Shown: one piece after another, positions 48,237 to 56,888 of the stretch
How positions within the stretch are numbered: the first letter of the stretch is position 1
Layout: each line of letters begins with the position of its first letter
DNA from: Atlantibacter hermannii
GTDB taxonomy: Bacteria > Pseudomonadota > Gammaproteobacteria > Enterobacterales > Enterobacteriaceae
Direction of reading: 5' to 3'
DNA: 64,000 bases
Assembly: GCF_009907385.1 (NCBI RefSeq)
Contig: NZ_JAAATR010000061.1
Coordinates: 1 to 64,000, forward strand
Made by a program: the position numbers and the translations under genes
The notes under the pieces: generated by a model
The model's database searches: none
Told to the model about the DNA's origin: nothing
Seen by the model: only the letters and a program-made list of their open reading frames with translations

Positions 48237-49187
48237 TTGGACACACTCATACAACAACTGATCAATGGCGTGATGCTGGGCAGCATCTACGCGCTGATCG
48301 CGCTCGGCTATACCATGGTGTATGGCATTTTGCGCATTATTAACTTTGCACATGGCGATATTTTGATGGTCGGCGCGTTAACCACGCTGTCGGCGCTTAA
48401 TGTACTTAACAGCCATTTTCCCGCGATGCCGCAGCTGCTCCAGCTCGGTTTCGCGCTGGTCGTTGCCATGGCGGTGTGCGCCCTGCTGGCGATGGCGGTG
48501 GAGCGCTTCGCCTATCGTCGTCTGCGCAACGCGCCGCGTCTGGCACCGCTGATTTCCGGGATCGGCGTTTCGGTATTGCTGCAAACCGTGGCGATGATTA
48601 TCTGGAGCCGCAACCCGCTGATGTTCCCGCAGATCCTGCCGATGGACCCGATTACCGTCACCGCCGGCAGCGAGGCGCATCCGCCCGCAATTATCACCGT
48701 CACCGGTATCGTCACCGTGGTACTGGCGCTGGTGGTGATGGTCGGACTGTGGCTGCTGGTGGAATACACCCGCCTTGGCCGCGGGATGCGCGCCGTGGCG
48801 GAAAACCCGCGCGTGGCCACCCTGATGGGCGTTAACCCCAACGCGATTATTACCCTGACTTTCGCCATCGGCGGCGTGTTTGCCGCGCTGGCGGGCGTGA
48901 TGATGGCCAGCAACTACGGCAACGCCAGTTTCTCGATGGGCTTCCTGCCGGGCATCAAAGCCTTTACCGCGGCGGTTCTTGGCGGCATCGGCAATATTCG
49001 CGGTGCGATGATCGGCGGCATTCTGCTGGGGATTATCGAATCCCTCGGCGCGGGCTACCTGGGTGAACTGACCAACGGCGTGTTCGGCAGTAACTATCAG
49101 GACGTGTTCGCCTTCATCGTGCTGATTCTGGTACTGGTGTTCCGTCCGGCAGGATTACTTGGCGAGCGCGTGGCGCACAGGGCGTAG
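48237..49187 (+). CDS. Branched-chain-type ABC importer permease, LivH family
   Basis: A membrane permease of about 316 residues with eight or more helices. GVMLGSIYALIALGYTMVYGILRIINFAHGD is the LivH signature, and FSMGFLPGIKAFTAAVLGGIGNIRGAMIGG is the ATPase-contacting loop. Start unsure: a TTG at 48237 (DTLIQQLINGVMLGS) fits the LivH N-terminus, while ATG 48198 would add 13 residues. First gene of the importer operon. Substrate unknown. Confidence 0.87.
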   Translation: MDTLIQQLINGVMLGSIYALIALGYTMVYGILRIINFAHGDILMVGALTTLSALNVLNSHFPAMPQLLQLGFALVVAMAVCALLAMAVERFAYRRLRNAPRLAPLISGIGVSVLLQTVAMIIWSRNPLMFPQILPMDPITVTAGSEAHPPAIITVTGIVTVVLALVVMVGLWLLVEYTRLGRGMRAVAENPRVATLMGVNPNAIITLTFAIGGVFAALAGVMMASNYGNASFSMGFLPGIKAFTAAVLGGIGNIRGAMIGGILLGIIESLGAGYLGELTNGVFGSNYQDVFAFIVLILVLVFRPAGLLGERVAHRA

Positions 49188-49195
49188 GGGAAAAC

Positions 49196-50302
49196 ATGAC
49201 AACTGCACAACTTCAGGCGCCTGCCGTTCCTCGCCGTTTCTGGTCCGGCATGACGCTGTTTATTCTTGCGTTGCTGATTGCCCCGGTGGTCGCCAGCCAG
49301 CTTGGCGGCAACTACTGGGTGCGCGTTATCGACTTCGCGCTGCTCTACATCATGCTGGCGCTCGGGCTGAATATCGTGGTCGGCTATACCGGCCTGCTGG
49401 ATATGGGCTTTATCGCCTTTTACGCCGTGGGCGCGTATCTGGCGGCGCTGCTGGCCTCGCCGCATCTGCTCGAAGCGTTCCCGGTACTGGAGGCGTGGTT
49501 CCCGGACGGGCTGCACACCTCGTATTTATTGATTATCCCGATTGCCGCACTGGTCGCGGCGGTGTGCGGCATTCTGCTCGGCGCGCCGACCCTAAAACTG
49601 CGCGGTGACTATCTGGCGATTGTCACCCTCGGCTTTGGGGAAATCATCCGCATCCTGATGCGCAACCTCGACCGCCCGGTCAACATCACCAACGGCGCGA
49701 AAGGCATTACCGGCGTCGATACCCTGAACCTGTTCGGCCTGAAATTCAGCGGCGTCTACCACTGGTTCGGCGTGAAGGTTCCGGCGCTGTGGCTGTGGTA
49801 CTACCTGCTGATGCTGGTGATTGTGGCGATAATTTTTGTCTGCCTGCGACTCCAGCATTCGCGCATTGGCCGCGCCTGGCACGCCATTCGTGAAGACGAA
49901 GACGTGGCTCGCGCCATGGGCATCAATGTGCGTAACTACAAGCTGCTGGCCTTCGCGATGGGCGCATCGTTTGGCGGCGTGGCGGGGGCGCTGTTTGGCG
50001 CGTTCCAGGGATTTGTATCCCCGGAATCCTTCACCCTTCAGGAATCCATCGCGGTACTGGCGATGGTGGTACTGGGCGGTATGGGCCATATCCCCGGCGT
50101 GATCCTCGGCGCGGTGCTGTTGACCGCGCTGCCGGAAATCCTGCGCAGCCAGGCGGCTCCGGTGCAGCAGGCGCTGTTTGGCACGGTGCTGATCGACCCG
50201 GAAATCCTGCGCCAGCTGTTCTACGGCCTGGCGCTGGTGGGCGTGATGCTGGTGCGTCCGTCCGGCATCTGGCCGGTGCGCCACAAGGAGATAAAAGCAT
50301 GA
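49196..50302 (+). CDS. Branched-chain-type ABC importer permease, LivM family
   Basis: A 368-residue second permease. Signature LNIVVGYTGLLDMGFIAFYAVGAYLAALL, the cytoplasmic loop RIGRAWHAIREDEDVARAMGINVRNYKLLAFAMGASFGGVAGALFG, and LAMVVLGGMGHIPGVILGAV. Starts nine bases after LivH and overlaps the LivG start by four bases (ATGA). Confidence 0.92.
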   Translation: MTTAQLQAPAVPRRFWSGMTLFILALLIAPVVASQLGGNYWVRVIDFALLYIMLALGLNIVVGYTGLLDMGFIAFYAVGAYLAALLASPHLLEAFPVLEAWFPDGLHTSYLLIIPIAALVAAVCGILLGAPTLKLRGDYLAIVTLGFGEIIRILMRNLDRPVNITNGAKGITGVDTLNLFGLKFSGVYHWFGVKVPALWLWYYLLMLVIVAIIFVCLRLQHSRIGRAWHAIREDEDVARAMGINVRNYKLLAFAMGASFGGVAGALFGAFQGFVSPESFTLQESIAVLAMVVLGGMGHIPGVILGAVLLTALPEILRSQAAPVQQALFGTVLIDPEILRQLFYGLALVGVMLVRPSGIWPVRHKEIKA

Positions 50303-51066
50303 GCCTGTTAACCGTGCGCAATATGTCTAAACGCTTTGGCGGCCTGACGGCGGTGGATAACGTCTCCCTGACGATTAACGCCGGGGAGATCTACGGCCTG
50401 ATTGGCCCGAACGGGGCAGGCAAAACCACCTGCTTTAACCTGATCACCGGACTGTATCCGGCGGATGCCGGCGAGTTTCTGATTGCCGATAAGCCCTATA
50501 CACCGAAGCACATCGAAAAGGTCACGGCGGCGGGTATCGCCCGCACCTTCCAGAACGTGCGGCTGTTTAATGAAATGTCGGTTCTGGAAAACGTGATGGT
50601 GGGCCGCCACGTACGCACCCGCAACGGCTTATGGGCGGCGCTGTCGCGCCATAAGCGCGCCCGCGCTGAAGAAGCCGATACCCGCGAACAGGCGTGGCGC
50701 TGGCTGGAATACACGGGTATCGCAAAATACGCCCACTATCGCGCCTGCGACCTGGCCTACGGTCACCAGCGTCGGCTGGAAATTGCCCGCGCGCTGGCGA
50801 CCGATCCGCTGCTGCTGGCGCTGGATGAACCCGCCGCCGGGATGAACGCGGTGGAAAAATCGGCCCTCGGCGAACTGCTGATGCGCATCCGCGACGACGG
50901 TAAAACCCTGCTGATTATTGAACATGACGTGAAGCTGGTGATGAGCATCTGCGATCGTCTTACCGTGCTGGATTACGGTAAAACCCTGGCCAGCGGCACC
51001 CCGGATACCGTGCGCCGCGACCCGGCGGTGATCGCCGCATGGCTTGGAGGCAACGCCCATGTCTGA
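50299..51066 (+). CDS. ABC importer ATPase, LivG family
   Basis: A 255-residue ATPase of the importer. Walker A GPNGAGKTTCFN, LivG-typical FQNVRLFNEMSVLENVMVG, Q-loop/signature region CDLAYGHQRRLEIARALATDP (degenerate signature as in LivG), Walker B LLALDEPAAGMN and switch His in IIEHDVKLVM. Its end overlaps livF by eight bases. Confidence 0.95.
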   Translation: MSLLTVRNMSKRFGGLTAVDNVSLTINAGEIYGLIGPNGAGKTTCFNLITGLYPADAGEFLIADKPYTPKHIEKVTAAGIARTFQNVRLFNEMSVLENVMVGRHVRTRNGLWAALSRHKRARAEEADTREQAWRWLEYTGIAKYAHYRACDLAYGHQRRLEIARALATDPLLLALDEPAAGMNAVEKSALGELLMRIRDDGKTLLIIEHDVKLVMSICDRLTVLDYGKTLASGTPDTVRRDPAVIAAWLGGNAHV

Positions 51067-51778
51067 GTTATTAACCGTTGAGCGTCTGGACGTGCATTAC
51101 GGCGGCATTCAGGCGGTGCGCGACGTCTCATTCAGCCTGAAAGAGGGCGAGCAGGCCACGCTGATCGGTGCCAACGGCGCGGGGAAAAGCTCCACCGTGC
51201 GCGCCATCACCGGGCTGGAAACCTTTGGCGGCGACATCGCCTTTAACGGTCAGCCGGTGCGCAAGCGCAAAGCCGAAGCGCTGCTGCGCGACGGGCTGGT
51301 GATGGTGCCGGAAGGGCGCGGTATTTTCGCCCGCATGACGGTGCTGGAAAACCTCCTGATGGGGGCCTGGCTGCGCCGCGATGCGGCAGCGGTCAGGCAG
51401 GAGTTGAGCCAGATGTTCGAGCGCTTTCCGCGCCTCGGCGAACGCCAGAACCAGCTTGCCGGGCTGCTGTCCGGCGGCGAACAGCAGCTCCTGGCGCTTA
51501 ACCGCGCGCTACTTAGCCGCCCGCGCCTGCTGATCCTCGATGAGCCGTCGATGGGCCTGGCCCCAAAAATGGTCGAAAACATTTTTGAGGTGATCGCCGG
51601 GCTGCGCCATCAGGGCGTGGCGCTGCTGTTGATTGAGCAAAACGCCCGGCTGGCGCTGGAGGTGACCGACCGCGCGTGGGTAATGGACAGCGGCAGCATC
51701 GTCCACCAGGGCGACTCGCAGGCCATGCTGGACGATGACCAGATTGCACAGATTTATTTGGGCGATATGCCCGTTTAA
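51059..51778 (+). CDS. ABC importer ATPase, LivF family
   Basis: A 239-residue ATPase partner. Walker A GANGAGKSSTVRAITG, signature LLSGGEQQLLALNRALLSRP, Walker B LLILDEPSMGLAP, switch LLIEQNARLALE in which LivF proteins have Gln instead of His. The ATG at 51059 (MSELLTVERLDVHYGG) follows GGAGG at 51046-51050. The longer frame is inside LivG and unlikely. Confidence 0.95.
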   Translation: MSELLTVERLDVHYGGIQAVRDVSFSLKEGEQATLIGANGAGKSSTVRAITGLETFGGDIAFNGQPVRKRKAEALLRDGLVMVPEGRGIFARMTVLENLLMGAWLRRDAAAVRQELSQMFERFPRLGERQNQLAGLLSGGEQQLLALNRALLSRPRLLILDEPSMGLAPKMVENIFEVIAGLRHQGVALLLIEQNARLALEVTDRAWVMDSGSIVHQGDSQAMLDDDQIAQIYLGDMPV

Positions 51779-51805
51779 CACACCAACCAACACCAGGGAA
51801 AAACA

Positions 51806-52963
51806 ATGAAAACAGCAAAAATCAGTGCGCTCAGCGCCGCCATTCTGCTCAACGGTTTTGCCGCAACCGGCGCGTGGGCCGCCGACAGCGAAACCGTATT
51901 AATCGGCCTGGCAGGCCCGCTGACAGGTCCATCCGCGCGTATCGGTAAGGATCTGGAAAACGGCGCGCAGCTGGCAATCGATGACGTTAACAAACAGCAC
52001 CTGACCATCGGCGGGAAAGCGGTGACCTTTAAACTGCAATCCGAAGATGACCAGTCCGACCCGCGTACCGCCGTCGCGGTGGCGCAACGTCTGGTGGACA
52101 GCGGCGTCGCGGGCGTGGTGGGCCACTGGAACACCGGCACCAGCATCCCGGCGGCGCGCGTGTATCACGATGCGGGCATCGCCCAGGTGGCCCCGGTCGC
52201 TACCGGACACGCTTATACCAAACAGGGCTTCGACACCAGCTTCCGCGTGATGGGCCACGACGATGACGGCGGTCAGTACGCCGGTAAATACGCCGTCGAA
52301 ACCCTGAAGGCGAAACGCATCGCGGTGATCGACGACCGTACCGCGTTTGGCCAGGGGCTGGCGGATGAATTCATCAAATCACTGGAAGCCCAGGGCGTGA
52401 AAATCGTTGACCGCCAGTACGTTGACGACAAAACCGTAGACTTCAGCGCCGTACTGACCGCCATCCGCAGCAAAAACGCCGACCTGATCTTCTTCGGCGG
52501 CGTGGACAGCCAGGCAGCACCGCTGGCGCGTCGTATCAAGCAATTGGGCATGAACGCCACACTGATGGGCGCGGGCGGCTTCGTCAGCCAGACCTTCCTG
52601 CAACTGGCCCAGAAAGAGGGCGAGGGCGTGGTGGCGCTGGAGCCGGGCCTGCCGGTGGATCAGATGCCGGGTGGCAAAGCCTTCGAACAGGCCTACCAGT
52701 CGCGCTGGCACAGCCATATCGAACTGCACGCGCCGTTCGCCTATGACGCGACCCGCGTGCTGGTGGCCGCGATGCAGAAAGCCGATTCCGTGGATCCGGC
52801 GGAATACCTGCCCGCACTGCGCGCCATCAGCTATTCCGGCGTCACCGGCCAGATCGCTTTTGACGCGCAGGGCAACCTGAAATCCCCGTCATTTACCGTT
52901 TACAAAGTGGTCGACGGCAAATGGCAGCCGCAAACCGTACTGGGCGGCGCAAACGCGAAGTAA
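51806..52963 (+). CDS. ABC importer substrate-binding protein, LivJ/LivK family
   Basis: A 385-residue periplasmic protein with a signal peptide ending near residue 25 (GFAATGAWA, then ADSETVLIGLAGPLTGPSARIGKD). It has the type I periplasmic binding fold: LVDSGVAGVVGHWNTGTSIPAARVYHDAGIAQVAP and the region DDRTAFGQGLADEFIKSLEAQGVK are LivJ-like. The usual amino-acid-binding Ser/Thr/Asp pattern is only partly recognisable, so the ligand may be a modified amino acid or ureide. AGGGA precedes its start. Confidence 0.92.
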   Translation: MKTAKISALSAAILLNGFAATGAWAADSETVLIGLAGPLTGPSARIGKDLENGAQLAIDDVNKQHLTIGGKAVTFKLQSEDDQSDPRTAVAVAQRLVDSGVAGVVGHWNTGTSIPAARVYHDAGIAQVAPVATGHAYTKQGFDTSFRVMGHDDDGGQYAGKYAVETLKAKRIAVIDDRTAFGQGLADEFIKSLEAQGVKIVDRQYVDDKTVDFSAVLTAIRSKNADLIFFGGVDSQAAPLARRIKQLGMNATLMGAGGFVSQTFLQLAQKEGEGVVALEPGLPVDQMPGGKAFEQAYQSRWHSHIELHAPFAYDATRVLVAAMQKADSVDPAEYLPALRAISYSGVTGQIAFDAQGNLKSPSFTVYKVVDGKWQPQTVLGGANAK

Positions 52964-52980
52964 CGCAGTGAGGCAATGTG

Positions 52981-53463
52981 ATGAGTGATAATAATGAGCT
53001 GGGCATTCTCGCCCGCCGCAAAATCGAAGCAGAAATTATTAAACCGATTTATGAAATCCTGGTGCGCGAAATAGGGAAAGCCCGTGCCCAGGCGGTGATT
53101 GGCGAAGCCATTGAGCAGGCCGCCATTAACGCCGGTAAAGAGTTTGCCGCTAAAGAACCCAACGGCGCGGACGTGAAGAGCTTTATCGCCCTGCAATACC
53201 TGTGGGAGAAAGATAACGCCCTGGACGTTAAAGTCATCGACGCCGACGACCAGCAGTACAACTACAACGTCACCCGCTGCCGGTATGCCGAGATGTATCA
53301 CGAGATGGGGCTTGGTGAGATCGGCCATCTGCTCTCCTGCGCTCGCGATGAGAAATTCATCGTCGGCTACGCGCCGGATGTGGAGCTGACCCGCACCTCC
53401 ACCATTATGCAGGGCGGCTCGTGCTGCGATTTCCGCTACCGCAGCACTAAGGATAAAGCATGA
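52981..53463 (+). CDS. ATC-hydrolase-family protein (L-2-amino-thiazoline-4-carboxylate hydrolase-like)
   Basis: A 160-residue protein of the ATC hydrolase (PF14196-type) family. ILARRKIEAEIIKPIYEILVREIGKARAQAVIGEAI begins the helical part, and DIKVIDADDQQYNYNVTRCRYAEMYHEMG (here LDVKVID) and the C-terminal GGSCCDFRYR carry the family Cys/Asp/Arg pattern. The named enzyme opens 2-aminothiazoline-4-carboxylate to N-carbamoyl-L-cysteine. The next gene could then remove the carbamoyl group. ATG 52981 follows GAGG. GTG 52978 is an alternative. Its stop overlaps the next start by four bases (ATGA). Confidence 0.75.
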   Translation: MSDNNELGILARRKIEAEIIKPIYEILVREIGKARAQAVIGEAIEQAAINAGKEFAAKEPNGADVKSFIALQYLWEKDNALDVKVIDADDQQYNYNVTRCRYAEMYHEMGLGEIGHLLSCARDEKFIVGYAPDVELTRTSTIMQGGSCCDFRYRSTKDKA

Positions 53464-54686
53464 TCGCCGTTAACGCCGCGCGCCTGTGGTCAACCCTGGA
53501 GACGATGGCGCACATCGGCGGCACGCCTGCCGGAGGTGTCACCCGTCTGGCGCTGAGCGAAGACGATCGCCTGGCCCGCAATTTGCTGCGCGACTGGGCG
53601 CGGGAAGACGGGTTCAGCTGCGACGTCGACAGCATGGGCAATATGTTTATCCGCCGCGCGGGTAAAAACCCTGAACTTGCGCCGGTAATGACCGGCTCGC
53701 ACGTCGATTCCCAGCCGCTGGGCGGGCGCTATGACGGTATCTACGGCGTACTGGCCGGGCTGGAAGCGCTGCGCACGCTGAACGATCGCGCCATTGAAAC
53801 CGAACGCGACATCGTGCTGGTGAACTGGACCAACGAAGAGGGCGCGCGTTTTGCGCCTGCGATGCTGGCCTCCGGCGTCTGGTCCGGGCAGTTTTCGCAG
53901 GAATTCGCGTATTCCCGGACCGACAGCGCAGGCGTCAGCGTGGGCGAGGCGCTGGAGGCTATCGGCTATCAAGGTGAGACGCCCGCCCGCGCGTTCCCGG
54001 TTCACGCCTGCTATGAACTGCATATTGAGCAAGGACCGATTCTGGAAGATGAAGCCATCGATATCGGTTTAGTGCATGCGGCGATGGGCCAGCGCTGGTT
54101 TACCCTTACTCTGGACGGATTTGCCGCCCACGCGGGCACCACGCCGATGCTCAGCCGTCGCGACGCGCTCACCGCGTTTGCCGAACTGGCGCTGAAGGTT
54201 GAAGAGATCGGCGTACAGCACGCGCCAGACGGACGCGCCACCATCGGTATGGCACATATCACACCGAACTCGCGTAACGTTGTACCGTCCCGCGTGGTAT
54301 GCAGCGTGGAATTCCGCCACCCTCAAACCGAAGCGTTGGTCGCGATGGAAGCCGCGCTGCGCCAGGCGGCAGACCACCTGGCGGCGCGCGGCGTGACGGC
54401 GAACGTGGAGCGGATTTTCGATTATGCGCCCATTGTCTTTGACGCGGGCTGCCTGAGCCGCAGCGAACAGGCGGCGCGGGAACTGGGTTACAGCACCAAA
54501 CGCATGGTATCCGGCGCAGGCCACGATACCTGTTACATCAGCAAAATTGCCCCGGCGAGCATGATTTTTATTCCCTGCGTCAAAGGCATCAGCCATAACG
54601 AAGCAGAAAATATTTATCAATCCTGGTCGGAAAAAGGCGCGAATGTGCTGTTGAATAGTGTGTTGCTGGCAGCGCAGGAAAGGTAA
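53460..54686 (+). CDS. Zn-dependent amidohydrolase of the hydantoinase/carbamoylase (M20) family
   Basis: A 408-residue enzyme related to N-carbamoyl-L-amino-acid hydrolases and allantoate amidohydrolase. Binuclear metal and catalytic residues are all present: MTGSHVDSQPLGGRYDGIYGVLAG (His, Asp), WTNEEGARF (Glu pair), CYELHIEQGPILEDE (His) and C-terminal KGISHNEAENI (His). FAAHAGTTPMLSRRD is the lid-domain motif shared by both subgroups. With the preceding ATC-hydrolase-like gene, carbamoyl release yields an amino acid. Allantoate or ureidoglycolate remains a possible substrate, and pucG elsewhere in the window would fit that. Confidence 0.83.
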   Translation: MIAVNAARLWSTLETMAHIGGTPAGGVTRLALSEDDRLARNLLRDWAREDGFSCDVDSMGNMFIRRAGKNPELAPVMTGSHVDSQPLGGRYDGIYGVLAGLEALRTLNDRAIETERDIVLVNWTNEEGARFAPAMLASGVWSGQFSQEFAYSRTDSAGVSVGEALEAIGYQGETPARAFPVHACYELHIEQGPILEDEAIDIGLVHAAMGQRWFTLTLDGFAAHAGTTPMLSRRDALTAFAELALKVEEIGVQHAPDGRATIGMAHITPNSRNVVPSRVVCSVEFRHPQTEALVAMEAALRQAADHLAARGVTANVERIFDYAPIVFDAGCLSRSEQAARELGYSTKRMVSGAGHDTCYISKIAPASMIFIPCVKGISHNEAENIYQSWSEKGANVLLNSVLLAAQER

Positions 54687-54746
54687 ATTATGACAGTGCG
54701 GCGGCAACGCCGCATTTCACGCTGGCCGAAACGTAAAAGCCGCCCG

Positions 54747-54770
54747 TGAAAGGAACTCTTTCATTTTTTT
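54747..54770 (+). terminator. Terminator of the importer/hydrolase operon
   Basis: A six-base stem (TGAAAG / CTTTCA) with loop GAACT and a seven-base T run. A second short hairpin (TGCGGCG / CGCCGCA, 54697-54714) precedes it. Both lie after the carbamoylase-type gene. Confidence 0.75.
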
Positions 54771-55103
54771 GGCAAAATATATTCCGCTCATTAACCCTTT
54801 CATCTTTCACGCTTCCCGGCCGTTCTGAGCGGTATTGCCCCTGCGCTGCTTTGTGACTGTCTCCCTTCACTTTTCACCCCATAGTCTATGATTGATTTTC
54901 GTATGGAACCTGGTGTCACGGTATCTGGAGACCGTTTCAATCCCCCTCTCTTTGCGGTGCCGGCATCTTCAGGACAACCTGGAGACGACCGGCCCGTGGT
55001 GGCATTCAGGACTGACTTTCGCGTTTAAGCTACTGGAGCTCGCCCCGGCGACAAAGGCGCGGTGGCGTGCATTGCTCACTTTTGGGTTAAACGAGGCATT
55101 GAT
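54771..55103. other. 333-base gap before treZ
   Basis: No supported gene. An open frame at 54892-55149 overlaps the treZ start and has no family match. A CTATGAT hexamer near 54883-54889 could be a -10 box, possibly of the sigma-S type as for other trehalose genes, but this is only suggested by the sequence. Confidence 0.4.
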
Positions 55104-56888
55104 ATGGGATCCAACACTTTTATTAAAAGCTGGGGCAGTGAGTTTGTAACGGATGGCGCAGTGCGCTTTCGCCTGTGGGCGCCCGGGCAGCAGAGTATGG
55201 CGCTGCGGCTTAATGGCGAAGATACGCCGATGAAGGCCGCCGATGACGGCTGGTTTGAACTTGAGGCGACCGGCGTATCGCCCGGCGCAGAGTACCAGTT
55301 TGTGCTCGCCGACGGCATGGCGGTCCCCGATCCGGCGTCGCGCGCGCAAAAAGCCGATGTAAACGGACCGTCTCTGGTCATTGATCCTGACCAGTACGCC
55401 TGGCAAAACACCGGCTGGCGGGGGCGTCCGTGGGAAGAAACGGTGGTCTATGAGATGCACTTCGGCACCTTTACTCCTGAAGGCACTTACCGCGCGGCGA
55501 TTGAAAAGCTGCCGTATCTCGCCGAACTCGGCATCACCATGATCGAAGTGCTGCCCGTCTCGCAGTTCGGCGGCAATCGCGGCTGGGGCTATGATGGCGT
55601 GCTGCTTTACGCGCCGCATTCTGCCTATGGCACGCCGGACGATTTCAAAGCCTTTATCGATGCCGCCCACGGCTACGGTCTGTCGGTGGTGCTGGACATT
55701 GTACTCAACCACTTCGGCCCGGAAGGCAACTATTTGCCGCTGCTGGCCCCGGATTTCTTCCATAAAGAGCGTATGACCCCCTGGGGGCCAGGCATCGCCT
55801 ATGACGTGGACGCGGTGCGCCGTTATATTGTCGACGCGCCGCTTTACTGGCTGAAGGAATACCACCTCGACGGCCTGCGCTTTGACGCCATCGACCATAT
55901 TCATGACCTCTCAGAAAAACACGTCCTGAACGAGATTGCCGAACGCATCCGCGCGGAAATCACCGACCGGCCGATTCACCTGACGACCGAAGACAGCAGC
56001 AATATCATCGACCTGCATCCCCGCACTGAGCAGGGGGCCGCGCCGCTGTTTACCGCAGAATGGAACGATGATTTCCACAATGCCGTTCACGTGTTCGCCA
56101 CCGGTGAAACCCACGCCTATTACGAAGATTTTGCTGAACAGCCGGAACAACACGTCGCCCGCAGCCTGGCGGAAGGGTTTGCCTGGCAGGGGGAATACTC
56201 GCCCCATGCGGGTAAAGCACGCGGGGTGGACAGCACCGGCCAGCCGCCCACTGCCTTTGTCGATTTTATCCAGAACCACGATCAGACCGGCAACCGCGCG
56301 CACGGCGACCGGTTAATCACGCTGGCGGGCGCGGATCGCACCAAAGTGCTGCTCGCCACGCTGCTGCTGTCGCCGCATATCCCGCTGCTGTTTATGGGCG
56401 AGGAGTATGGCGAAACCAACCCATTCCTGTTTTTTACCGACTTCCATGGCGATCTCGCCAGAGCGGTGCGCGAAGGGCGGGCCAAAGAGTTTAAGGGCCA
56501 TCACGGCCACGATGGCGAAGACGTGCCCGATCCCAACGCCGCGCAAACCTTCGAACGCTCGAAGCTGGACTGGCACCGCCGCTCCAGCGAGCAGGGCAAA
56601 CAGTGGCTGGCGCTGACCCGCCAGCTGCTGCAACTGCGTCAGCAGCATATCGTGCCGCTGCTGGCCACCGCGCAGGGTGCCGGGAAGGTAGTGAAAACCG
56701 CGCCGGGTTTTGTCGCCGTAAGCTGGGCGTTCCGTGAGGGCACGCTGTCGATGGCGCTCAATATTGGCGCAACCGCGCAGCCGCTGCCGGATTTCCCTGG
56801 CGAGACGATTTTCGCCTGGCCGAGCGCGGCAGATAACCTGCCGCAGAATTCTATTATTGTCCGCCTTGCTTCAGGAGAGGCTATTTGA
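55104..56888 (+). CDS. treZ: Malto-oligosyltrehalose trehalohydrolase
   Basis: A 594-residue GH13 enzyme that cuts the trehalose end off malto-oligosyltrehalose. An N-terminal E-set domain (RFRLWAPGQQSMALRLNGE, about 13-95) precedes the barrel with nucleophile Asp in LDGLRFDAIDHIHD, acid Glu in LTTEDSSN and third acid in FIQNHDQTGNRAHGDRL. PLLFMGEEYGETNPFLFFTDF is TreZ-specific. The start at ATG 55104 follows ACGAGG. A frame open from 55062 extends it without need. It overlaps treY by four bases. Confidence 0.96.
   Translation: MGSNTFIKSWGSEFVTDGAVRFRLWAPGQQSMALRLNGEDTPMKAADDGWFELEATGVSPGAEYQFVLADGMAVPDPASRAQKADVNGPSLVIDPDQYAWQNTGWRGRPWEETVVYEMHFGTFTPEGTYRAAIEKLPYLAELGITMIEVLPVSQFGGNRGWGYDGVLLYAPHSAYGTPDDFKAFIDAAHGYGLSVVLDIVLNHFGPEGNYLPLLAPDFFHKERMTPWGPGIAYDVDAVRRYIVDAPLYWLKEYHLDGLRFDAIDHIHDLSEKHVLNEIAERIRAEITDRPIHLTTEDSSNIIDLHPRTEQGAAPLFTAEWNDDFHNAVHVFATGETHAYYEDFAEQPEQHVARSLAEGFAWQGEYSPHAGKARGVDSTGQPPTAFVDFIQNHDQTGNRAHGDRLITLAGADRTKVLLATLLLSPHIPLLFMGEEYGETNPFLFFTDFHGDLARAVREGRAKEFKGHHGHDGEDVPDPNAAQTFERSKLDWHRRSSEQGKQWLALTRQLLQLRQQHIVPLLATAQGAGKVVKTAPGFVAVSWAFREGTLSMALNIGATAQPLPDFPGETIFAWPSAADNLPQNSIIVRLASGEAI

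Noticed and set aside
54892..55149. Possible small gene upstream of treZ
   Set aside because: Overlaps the treZ start and has no family match.
54969..55904. Open frame of 311 codons on the minus strand at the start of treZ
   Set aside because: Mostly antisense to treZ; no recognisable motif.
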